Source: Eulemur rufifrons (taxonomy: Eukaryota; Chordata; Mammalia; Primates; Lemuridae). From it: a stretch of DNA of 64,000 nt. The position numbers were made by a program, and so were the translations under genes. Shown here piece after piece: positions 54,641 through 64,000 of the stretch; the first letter of the stretch is position 1; each line of letters opens with the position of its first letter. Location: assembly GCF_041146395.1 (NCBI RefSeq), contig NC_090983.1, forward strand, positions 65,107,501 through 65,171,500, given 5' to 3'. A model generated the notes under the pieces. That model saw only the letters and a list, made by a program, of their open reading frames with translations, did not search any database and had not been told where the DNA came from.

Positions 54641-56030
54641 TTTTGGTTCCAAGATGTGAAATGCTGCCTGTACCAAATGACTAAAAATGTGGAAGTAGTT
54701 TTGAAACTGAGTAAGGGTAGAGGTTGGAAGAGTTTTGAGGTGCATGCTAGAAATATAGATGCTCAATGTGATTCTGGAAAGGGCTTAGAAGGAAAACAGG
54801 AGAGCTGGAGATAAAGCTTCCATCTTCAAGAGCATACATAAATAATCATGAACAGAATGTTGGTAGAAATGTGGATGGTAAAGGCCATTCTGGAAAGGTC
54901 TCAGATGTAAATGAAGAACAGGTATTGGACCCCAGAGGAAAGATGATCCTTGTTGTAAAGTGGTAGATAACTTGTCTGAATTGTGTTCTTGTGTTTTGTG
55001 GTAGGTAGAAATTAAAAGTAATGAAACTGGGTATTTAGCAGAGGAAATTTTAAAGTCAAGTATTGAAAATGAAGCTGAAGTTCTCCTTACTGCGTATAGT
55101 AAAATGTGAGTCAAGAAATGAATTGAAGAAGGAATTATTAGGCAAAAATGAAACAGAACATGAAGATTTGGAAAATTGTGAGCCTATTCATATTGTACAT
55201 AATGAGAAGGCTTGTTCTGAAGGCTTCTGCTGAGATGGCTGGAGAACCATTTAATAAAAAAATCATCGGTGCACCTCATGGACTTATTCATCTGTCTCAG
55301 CAGAAGCCAGGAATAGAGATAATATTTAATACCTGCACAGATACTGCCAATTTGAGCTGATTACAGAGAAAGCAGGACAGAACAGAGGAAGGCTTTCAGA
55401 TTTCTTGGATTCTATAGGACAGGAACATACAGCTGTTTAGCTGCAAAGGTGCACTATTCAACAAAAGGGAAGAACAATACCAACAGTGATTCCAAAATCA
55501 TTAGGGCTGTCACTCCCACCACAGGCCTAAGGGGCAAGACTGTTTTCCTAGTTGGTTTCAGAGAGTAGTGCCCTGACAGAGAGCCATGGGTGCAGGATCA
55601 GACCGAAAAGCTATTGGGCTGACACTACCGTCCCAATGGGCCCAGAAGGTGGAGTATCAAGCCAAACACAATTATTCTCAAGGCATAAGATCTAATGGAG
55701 TTTTTCTTGCTAGGTTTTAGATTTCTGGGGATCTGACACCTTGTCCTTTCATAGTTCTCCATTTGGAATCGGAATGTCCATCCAATGCCTAGCTGACCTT
55801 TTGTATTTTTGAAGCATATAACTTGTCTGGTCTCACAGGTTAATAGCTGGAGAGGAATTTTGCCTCAGGATGAATGGTGCCTTGAGTCTCACCCATATTT
55901 GAGTTAGATGATATTTAGATGAGACTTTGGACTTTAGATGTTTGAGTTGATTCTGGAATGAGTTAAGATTTGAGGGGCATGGGTTTTGCATGTGAAAAGA
56001 ATATGAATTTTGGGAGACCAAGGGTGGAAT
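54641..56030 (+). mobile_element. MaLR internal region, non-coding remnant
   Basis: 'gactaaaaatgtggaagtag', 'gaggttggaagagttttgag' and 'gatgatccttgttgtaaagt', and near the 3' end 'ttgattctggaatgagttaa', are typical of THE1/MST/MLT-internal sequence. The reading frames are short and broken. No viral protein domain can be read. Confidence 0.75.
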
Positions 56031-56372
56031 ATTGTGGGCTGAATATTTGAGTCTCCCCAAAATTCATATGTTGAAGCCCTAACCTCCAATGTGACTATAT
56101 TTGGAGATGGGGCCTCTAAGGAAGTAATTAAGGTTAAACGAGGTCATAAGGGTGGGGCTTGACCTGATAGGATTAGCGTTTTTATTAAGAAGAGACAGTA
56201 AGGAGCTCACTTTCTCTCTCTGCCATGTGAGGAAAGAGTGAGATGATAGCTGCATATAAGCCAACAAGAGGCCTTAGAATGAAACCTACCTTGCCATCAT
56301 CTTGATCTTGGGCTTACCAGCATACAGAACTATAAGAAATAAATTTCTATTGTTTAAGCCATCTAGTCTCAA
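56031..56372 (+). mobile_element. MST/MLT1-type LTR at the 3' side
   Basis: 'attgtgggctgaatatttga', 'ccccaaaattcatatgttga', 'atatttggagatggggcctc', 'tgccatgtgaggaaagagtg' and 'tttctattgtttaagccatc'. It follows the internal region directly but is not the same LTR type as the one at 53797. Confidence 0.72.
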
Positions 56373-56659
56373 GAGACAGACATACTGGCAAAGGTGAAAG
56401 TGCAGTAAACAAGCAAAATGTGGTAATGCTGTTAGTGATATTTAAATCTGTCATAAGTGGAGTAACTGATGGTGAGAATGTTGACATTGCTGTCATTCAA
56501 AAGAATATATATATTAAGTCAAGAACTTAGTGATGATGAAGTTATCAACATAAATGAAGAAAGTGATTGTGAGGAAAAGTATTAAGATGTCCCAAGGAGT
56601 TAAAAAAAAAATTTTTCAAAATAAATCTTGAGCTATTTCATGATATTGAAAACACAAAG

Positions 56660-56996
56660 GGCCGGGCGCGGTGGCTCACACCTGTAATCCTAGCACTCTG
56701 GGAGGCCGAGGTGGGCGGATCGTTTGAGCTCAGGAGTTCGAGACCAGCCTGAGCAAGAGCGAGACCCCACCTCTACTAAAAATAGAAAGAAATTATATGG
56801 ACAGCTAAAAATATATATAGAAAAAATTAGCCGGGCATGGTGGTGCATGCCTGTAGTCCCAGCTACTCGGGAGGCTGAGACAGGAGGATCGCTTGAGCTC
56901 AGGAGTTTGAGGTTGCTGTGAGCTAGGCTGACGCCACGGCACTCACTCTAGCCTGGGCAACAGAGTGAGACTCTGTCTCAAAAAAAAAAAAAAAAA
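56660..56996 (+). repeat. Lemur-type Alu (AluL), well preserved
   Basis: Complete with 17-A tail. Exact target duplication 'gaaaacacaaag' (56648-56659 and 56997-57008). Confidence 0.95.
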
Positions 56997-57200
56997 GAAA
57001 ACACAAAGGATAAAATGATAGAAGTTGATCCAGACTTAGAATGGAGTATGAAATTTTCCAAGGTGTACAAAAGGTGCACATTCCCTACCTTAAGTATAGG
57101 AGGAGAAGGGACACCATCAAGAGACCTAATCTGCACATAATAGAAATTCAAGAGGAAAAGAAAGACAAAAAGAGCCAGAAAGAATAATTAAAGAATAATG

Positions 57201-57461
57201 GGCTGGGTGCGGTGGTGCACATTTGTAATCCTAGCACTTTGGGAGGCTGAGGTGAGAGGACTGCTTGAGCCCAGGAGTTGGAGACCAGGGGGGGCAATAG
57301 CAAGACTATGTTTGTCTCTACAAAAAATAAAAAACTTAGCCAGGCACGGTGGTATGTGCCTGTTGTCTGAACTACAGGAGAGGCTAAAGCAGGAGGATAT
57401 TTTGAGCTCAAGAGTTGGCGGCTACAATGAACTATGATGGTGCCACTGTACTCCAGCCTAG
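57201..57461 (+). repeat. AluJ-like, 3'-truncated
   Basis: Head 'ggctgggtgcggtggtgcac' to 'ctgtactccagccta', without A tail. Confidence 0.8.
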
Positions 57462-58935
57462 TGGCTGAAAACTTCCCTCATCTGGGGAAAGATGCCAACA
57501 TCCAGGTATAGGATGCACAAAGGTCACCACTCAAATTCAACCCAAAGAGGAATTCCCAAGACACATAATACTCAAACTATTCAAAAATCGAATACTGGAG
57601 AAAAAATTCTGAGACCAGCAAGAAATAAGAAACATACAAAGAGAGTCCAATATGATTCTCTGAGAAATTCTCAGCTGAAACCCTACAGGCCAATACAGAG
57701 TAGGATGATATATTCTAAGCGCTGAAGGCCAACCAAAAAAAATCTGCCAACCAAGAATGCCTTACCTAGCAAAGCTTTCTTTGTAAATGAGGGAAAATTA
57801 AAAACTTTCCCAGGCAAACTGAAGCTAAGGGAGTTCATCACCATTAGGACTGTTCTAAATTGCTAAAGGGAGTTCTTTAAGCCGAAATGAAAGACAGCTC
57901 ATTTATGTAATAAAAGTTATGAAAGCATGAAACTCAGTAGTATAACTAATACAGATCCACATTCAGAGAATTCTAGGACCATAATGTGTTAAGCAACTTT
58001 ATCCCTAGTATGAGAGTTAGACAGAACTATTAAAAACAACTATAGCTGAAATAAATTGTTATGGGATACATATTACAAAATGATATGAATTCTCACATCA
58101 AAAATATAAAATGAAATAAAAGAGTACAGTTTTTATATGAAAAGTTAAGTTTTTAACAGCTTGAAATAGAGTGTTATAAGAAGTTTTTTGTAAGCCTCAT
58201 GTTAACCACAAAACAGAAATCTATAGTAGAAATTCAAAAAAGTAGGATTAAAGGCACACCACTAGAGAAAACCATCAAACCACAAAGGAAGACAACAAGA
58301 GAGGAAGAAAGAAACATAAGAAACTATTATGAACAATTACATGCTATTCAATTCCATAACCTAGAAGAAATGGATAAATTCCTAGACACATACCAACTAT
58401 CAAGACTGAATCATGAATCAATAGAAAATCTGAACATGCCAGTAACAAGTGAGGAGATTGAGTAAGTAATAAAAAGTGTCCCTTAAAAGAAAAGCCCAGG
58501 ACCTGATGACTTCACTGCTAAATCTTGCCAAACATTTAAAGAAGAACTAATACCAATCCTTCACAATCTCTTGAAAAACTGAATAGGAGAAAATATTTCC
58601 AAACTCTTATTATGAGGCCACCAGTACTCTGATATCAAAGCTAGACAAGGACATCACAAGAAAAGAGAATTACAGGCCAATATCCCTGATGAACATAGAT
58701 GCAAAAATCAATAAAATACTAGCAAACCAAATTCAATAACACATTAAAAGGATCATTCATGATGATCAAGTAGAATTTATCCTTGGAATGTAAGGATGGT
58801 TCTACATACACAAATCAATAAATGTGATATATCACATTAACAGAACCAAGGACAAAATTCATATGATCATCTCATTAGATGCAGAAAAAGCATTTGACAA
58901 AATTCAATGTTCTTTCATGATTAAAACAATCAATA

Positions 58936-59281
58936 GGCCGGGCGTGGTGGCTCACGCCTGTAATCCTAGCGCTCTGGGAGGTCGAGGCAGGTGGATCGCT
59001 CGAGGTCAGGAGTTCGAGACCAGCCTGAGCAAGAGCAAGACCCCGTCTCTACTAAAAATAGAAAGAAATTATCTGGCCAACTAAAATATATATATAGAAA
59101 AAATTAGCCGGACATGGTGGTGCTTGCCTGTAGTCCCAGCTACTCGGAAGGCTGAGGCAGTAGGCTCGCTTAAGCCCAGGAGTTTCAGGTTGCTGTGAGC
59201 TAGGCTGACGCCACGGCACTCACTCTAGCCCAGGCAACAGAGCGAGACTCTGTCTCAAAAAAAAAAAAAAAAAAAAAAAAA
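58936..59281 (+). repeat. Lemur-type Alu (AluL), well preserved
   Basis: Head 'ggccgggcgtggtggctc', linker 'ctaaaatatatatatag', A tail of about 26. Target duplication 'aatcaata' (58928-58935 and 59282-59289). Confidence 0.93.
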
Positions 59282-59576
59282 AATCAATAAATTACGGGTA
59301 GAAGAAAAGTACTGCAACACAATAATGGCCATATATTATAAGTCCACAACTACCATAATGCTGAACAGTTAAAAATTAACACCCTTTCTTCTGAGATCTG
59401 GAACAAGTCAACCATGCCCACTCTTCACCACTTCTGTTCAACATAGTACAATATTGGAAGTCCTTGCTAGAGCAGTCTGGCAAAAGAAGGAAATAAAAGG
59501 TATCCAGATAGGGAAGGAAGAAGTGAAATTGTTTTTGAGTGACATGATGTTATGTATAGAAAACCCTAACTATTCT

Positions 59577-59918
59577 TTTTTTTTTTTTTTTTTTGAGACA
59601 GAGTCTCGCTTTGTTGCCTGGGCTAGAGTGAGTGCCATGGTGTCAGCCTAGCTCACAGCAACCTTAAACTCCTGGGCTTAAGCGATCCTACTGCCTCAGC
59701 CTCCCAAGTAGCTGGGACTACAGGCATGTGCCACCATGCCCGGCTAATTTTTTTTTTTCTATATATATTTTAGTTGTCCATATAATTTCTTTCTATTTTT
59801 AGTAGAGACGGGGTCTCGCTCTTGCTCAGGCTGGTCTCGAACTCCTGACCTCGAGCGATCCACCCGCCTCGGCCTCCCAGAGTGCTAGGATTACAGGCGT
59901 GAGCCACCGCGCCCAGCT
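59577..59918 (-). repeat. Lemur-type Alu (AluL), antisense, with 18-bp target duplication
   Basis: Full dimer with exact 18-bp duplication 'gaaaacccta...tattct' (59559-59576 and 59919-59936). It is inverted relative to the AluL 295 bp upstream. Confidence 0.95.
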
Positions 59919-61229
59919 GAAAACCCTAACTATTCTACCAAAACAACTGTTAGAATTAATAAATGAATGCAGTAAAGTTGCAGGATACAAAATGAACACA
60001 CAAAAGTTAGTATCATTTCTATAAACAACAAACTGAAAAAGAGAACAATCCCATTTACAATATCTACAAAAAAAATAAATAAATAAAATATTTAGGGATA
60101 AATAAAACCAAGGAAGTGAAAGACCTGTACACTGAAAAATATAAAACATTAATGAAAGAAATTGAAGATGCAAGTAAATGGAAAGATATCTTGTGTTCAT
60201 AAATTGGAAGCATTGATAGTTAAAATTTTCATACTATCAAAGTTAACACTACCCAAATCTACAAAATTCATTGCAATTTGTATCAAAATTCCAATGAAAT
60301 TTTTTATAAAAATAGAAAAAAATCATCCTAAAATTCATATGGAAATTACAAAAAAACACAAATAGCTGAGGTAATCATGAGCAAAAAGAACAATGCTGGA
60401 GGCATCACTATTACCTGATTTCGATGACCTATACTATTAAACAAAACAATAGTAATTAAAACATCATGGTATTGACATAAAAATAAACTCATCAACCAAT
60501 GAAATAGAATAGAGAGCTTAATAATGAACCCATGCATGTATGGTGAATTGATTTTCAACGAAGGTGCTAAGTATACACATTGGGAAACAATCTCTTCCAG
60601 AAATGGTATTAGAAAACTGCATATCCCTATGCATAGAATGATATTGGATACTAATCTCACACAGCATAAAAAATAACTCAAAGTGGGTTAAAGACTTAAA
60701 CATAAGACCTGAAACTTTGAAACTATTAGGAGAAAATATAGGGGAGAAACTACATGATATTTGTCTGGGAAATATTTTTTAGATTTGACTCCAAAAGCTC
60801 ATGCAACAAAAGCAAAAATAGACAAATGGGGTTACATAAAAATAAAAAGCTTTCTCACAACGAAGTAAACAATTAACAGTGAAAAGACAACCTATGGATT
60901 GGGAGAAAATACTTGTAAGCCATGCATCTGATAAGATGTTATATCCAGAATATATAAGGAACTCAGACAACTCTACAGAACATAAACAAATACTCTGATT
61001 AAAAAATGGACAAGAGAATGAACAATATTTGATAGTGCTTCAAAATGACTATAATCAACAATAAGTTAGGATATACTTTAAAATAACTAAAAGAGTGGAA
61101 GTAGAATATTCCTAACACAAAGAAATGATAAATGCCTGAAGTGATGGATACCCAAATTACTCTGATTTGATTAATCCTCATTGTATGCCTGTATCAAAAC
61201 ATCACATGTACCCTATAAAAATATACAAC

Positions 61230-61515
<286 letters not shown>

Positions 61516-61957
61516 TTACTTACTTTACTGGCTATCCGTCTCCATTTCTCTTCCTGTTTTTTTCCTGTTAGCTCCAACTTTTAAATATTGGAGCACCAAA
61601 GGGCTTAGTTTCTCTGCACTTACTCTTTGGTGATCTCACCCATTTTGTGGCTTTAAATTCTATAAACCAGTAACTCCTAAATTTATATCTCTAGTGTGGA
61701 TCAATTTGAACCAATTTCTATAGACTAAAGCTGTCTTTGTGCTTAACATCTCCACCTGAATGTTGGCATCTTTAACTTAACATGTCAGACCAAGCTATTG
61801 ATTTACACCAGACCCCAACTCCTCCTCCCAAAAACTATGGAATCATTATTCACTCCTCTCTTTCTCTTATGTGTATATCCAATCCATCAGCTTATCATTT
61901 AGTCCTACCTTCAAAATATATTCAGAATCTGACTGCTTTCTACTAGTCTCATTATTG

Positions 61958-62335
61958 TTTTAGTTCGTTTGGGCTGTGATAACACTAAACTATAGATTGG
62001 GTGGCTTATAAACAAGGAACATTTCTTTCTCACAGTTCTAGAGGCAGGGAATTCCAAGATCAAAGCATAGGTAGCTTTCTTGTCTGGTAAAGGACCTATT
62101 TCCTGGTTCACAGATGGTGCCTTCTCACTGTGTTCACAGGTGGTAGGGCAAAGGAGCTTTCTTAGGCTTATTTTATAAGAATACTAATCCTCTTTATGAG
62201 AACTCTGTCCTTATGACCTAATCACCTCTCCAAGGGAGGTGATTAGGTCTACCTCTTAATATTATCACCTTGGTGGTTAGGATTTCAACATAAGAATTTT
62301 GGGGGGACACAAACATTCAGACCATAGCAACTTTC
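61958..62335 (-). mobile_element. MST-like solo LTR, antisense, inside L2
   Basis: 'tttagttcgtttgggctgtg', 'cctggttcacagatggtgcc', 'gttaggatttcaacataaga' and 'acacaaacattcagaccata' give the reverse complement of an MST-type LTR. It contains a hairpin at 62215-62249 not expected in the family. Confidence 0.78.
62215..62249. repeat. 14-bp perfect inverted repeat with 7-nt loop
   Basis: 'gacctaatcacctc' (62215-62228) and 'gaggtgattaggtc' (62236-62249) are exact reverse complements around 'tccaagg'. The right arm looks like an insertion relative to the expected LTR sequence. Confidence 0.9.
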
Positions 62336-62865
62336 ATGCAGTTCTAAGCACGTATCATCTCTTGTTTGGATTTTTCAGCAACTCCAATATGTTCTAACTT
62401 CCATTCTTTTTCTGCTATAGTCTGTTCCTCACACCGAAGTCAGAAATCTCTTTCATAGGTAAGTCAGATCATGTCATTTCTTTGCTCAAACCACTCACTG
62501 TTCTCCTACTTAGGGTAAAAATTTGAAGTCTTTATAATGGCTTAAAAGGCCCAAACACAATATGGCACTATCTATGGCACTCTCTGACCTTATCTCTTGA
62601 TGCTTTTCTTCTTGACCTTATCAGTCTATCTGCTGTTCTGTGAATAAACTATAATCATGCTCCTTCTGTCATACCTTTGCCCATCTTGTTCCTTCTGTCT
62701 GGGAGGCTCTTCCCTTTGTGTCTACATACCTTATTCCTTTACTTTTTAAAAGTCTTTACTAAGATATAGTCTTATCAGTGAAGCCCTTTTCACTATCTCT
62801 GGAACTTTTTGTACTCCTTGGCTCCACTGTTTTTCTCTGGAAGACTTGTTACAATCATAAAAGGA

Positions 62866-63083
62866 GTTTGAAAACTATGGCCAGTGGGTTAAGTCTCACC
62901 TACCACCTATTTTTGTAAATAAAGTTTTCTTGGAACACAGCTATGCCCACTTTTTTACATGTTGTGGTTGCTGCTTTCTCACTATAATGGCAGCATTAAG
63001 TAGTTGCAACAGATACACAAGGCCCACAAGGCCTAAAATATTTAGTATTTGGCCCTTTAAAGAAAAAGTTTGCTGACCCTGAT
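62866..63083 (-). mobile_element. hAT-Charlie-type MITE inside L2
   Basis: Best preserved of the three copies: 'taaataaagttttcttggaa', 'cacagctatgcccac', 'gcctaaaatatttagtattt' and 'aaaagtttgctgaccctg'. Confidence 0.68.
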
Positions 63084-63370
63084 GTATATTTTATATTTCC
63101 TTTTTGTTTACAGCCTGTTTCACTAGAAAGTAAGGCCTGAGGGCAGGTTTTTTTTTTTTTTTGCTGCCATAGCCCTAGCACCTAGAAATGTACCTAGTAC
63201 ATAATAGGTGCTCAGTAAGTATTTCTGGAACAAATAAATGACTAAAAGAAAGAAATGATGTGGGTATGGTGTAGTAATATATTAAAAGTTTTTAAGTTTT
63301 AAAGACAAAATCCCAAAAGATTATAAACTTTGCTATTATGTGCCATTATCATCTAAATAATAACAATTAC

Positions 63371-63402
63371 CATGCTTTCAATTAAGCATGTTTTCAATTA
63401 AG
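63371..63402 (+). repeat. 16-bp tandem duplication at a possible splice acceptor
   Basis: 'catgctttcaattaag' (63371-63386) is followed by 'catgttttcaattaag' (63387-63402), one difference. Both copies end in AG after a weak pyrimidine run, just before the exon-like segment. Confidence 0.85.
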
Positions 63403-63503
63403 AGACTCCAGCTTAAAACTGGTAAAAAGAAGCCACAGAATGTTCCTCCTTTGATACCTACTGATGCGAACTATAACAATTTAAGAAAGAGGAAGAAAAA
63501 AAG
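63388..63503 (+). other. Exon-like coding segment, gene not recognised
   Basis: The frame is open from 63364 with an ATG at 63388 and runs into a consensus donor AAG|GTAAGA (exon end 63503, GT at 63504), leaving a 2-nt split codon. The translation includes GKKKPQNVPPLIPTDANY followed by a Lys/Arg-rich end resembling a nuclear localisation signal. Likely acceptors are the AGs at 63402 or 63404, though the pyrimidine tract is weak. The region after the L2 (63240) matches no repeat known to me, and composition is protein-like rather than simple sequence. It may be an internal exon of about 100 bp, or a first coding exon using the ATG. I cannot name the gene. Chance or a pseudogene remain possible. 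Confidence 0.4.
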
Positions 63504-64000
63504 GTAAGAACAGCAAAACCAGAAGAAGAAAAGATTCCCCAGCATCAACTAGAAATAACAAACAGGATATAATCTCATTTCATATATTTCAAAAGATGAT
63601 AGCTAAGGGAAGAAATAGAAAATTTGCTGAATCATAGTATAGCACCCCACCCCACATCCTGCTCCCCAAAAGCTAGAATCTTGAGATTCATCATTAATAC
63701 ACCTAAACTAGTAGAAGGATAGATTTATGGAGTCTTTACATTTTTGTTTTTCTTCTTACTATGTGAAAGTAGAAATACCTGAGAAAAGATGACTAAAAGC
63801 TGAAAATTGAAGGATTAGGGCTGATTTCTTGTCAGAAGCAGAAGCGTCAAGATTCCTGAATTGGGGGAATGATGTAAATTTCAAGGGCCTTCTCCCTATG
63901 GAAAGAAGTATGTTCCCTCCCCTGAGTAGATAGGGTAAACCTCCCAGAAAATCTCAAAGAGCTGAACCCAATTCCTCCAACAGAAGCTGCACATAAAGGT
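63504..64000. other. No further gene recognised
   Basis: AT-rich in its first half. No repeat family was identified with confidence. If 63388-63503 is an exon, this is the following intron. Confidence 0.35.

Larger units (their letters stand above)
57465..61229 (+). mobile_element. Long sense L1 remnant (5'-type region, ORF2, 3' UTR), split by two AluLs
   Basis: From 'caacatccaggtataggatg' through a 5'-type region ('aacttttccaggcaaact'-like at 57805), then ORF2: a frame at 58199-58465 ends in YYEQLHAIQ...EEIE, typical of the endonuclease-RT linker, and [14 protein letters not shown] follows at 58870. At 59454 the frame reads KEEVKLFLSDMML where an RT needs an F/Y-x-D-D box, so the catalytic pair is lost. 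The 3' UTR ends at 'accctataaaaatatacaac' (61210-61229), where an Alu fragment abuts. Length without Alus is about 3.1 kb. Dead copy. Confidence 0.8.

Noticed and set aside
58199..58465. 88-codon + frame with protein-like sequence
   Set aside because: It is a piece of L1 ORF2 (linker before the RT domain), not a host gene.

Overview
This window looks like nuclear DNA of a strepsirrhine primate, most likely a lemur. It is AT-rich, lacks long open frames and is packed with interspersed repeats. About half of the roughly 40 Alu copies are of a type I associate with lemuriforms: a left arm reading 'cctagcactctgggaggcc', an extra linker with 'aactaaaaatatatatag', and a right arm with 'gctgacgccacggcactc'. 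Two short L1 3' ends (15604 and 16241) also have a 3' UTR unlike that of monkeys and apes. Species and locus are inferences; no gene could be named.

Only one piece of gene architecture is strong: a CpG island at about 1740-2720, with a TCTCGCGAGA element, GC boxes and a good 5' splice donor at 2535 on the + strand. This is a housekeeping-type, possibly divergent, promoter. Two exon-like segments lie downstream on the + strand, at about 4067-4188 and 63388-63503, each followed by a consensus splice donor. If all belong to one gene, most of the window would be intron, but the sequence alone does not show this. Nearly all longer open frames are antisense or shadow readings of Alu and L1.

Layout: 1-1740 is an edge Alu, a MIR and unrecognised DNA. 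1740-2720 is the CpG island. 2720-5000 is mostly non-repetitive, with a MIR at 3685. 5010-7320 is an antisense L1 with nested Alus. 7320-17800 holds a hAT-type DNA transposon split by an LTR, a Tigger-type MITE, a MaLR LTR, several Alus and two lineage-type L1 tails. 17800-28000 is a run of L1 remnants (several nested) with Alus and LTRs. 28000-37100 is more weakly annotated. 37100-41060 has oppositely oriented L1 remnants and a 54-bp near-perfect palindrome. 43960-53430 is a pile-up of sense L1 remnants, including three consecutive 3' ends. 53436-57130 is a probable Tigger remnant split by a MaLR provirus-like element and Alus. 57465-61229 is a long decayed L1. 61480-63240 is an L2 split by an LTR and a hAT transposon.

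I found no operon, CRISPR array, prokaryotic or viral gene set, or convincing undescribed system. The points most worth checking are the two exon-like segments, two inverted duplications that look like template-switch mutations (40592-40645 and 62215-62249), a MaLR element whose two LTRs differ, a monomer-plus-dimer Alu pair sharing one outer target duplication, and repeated Alu insertion at the same spot in older Alus.
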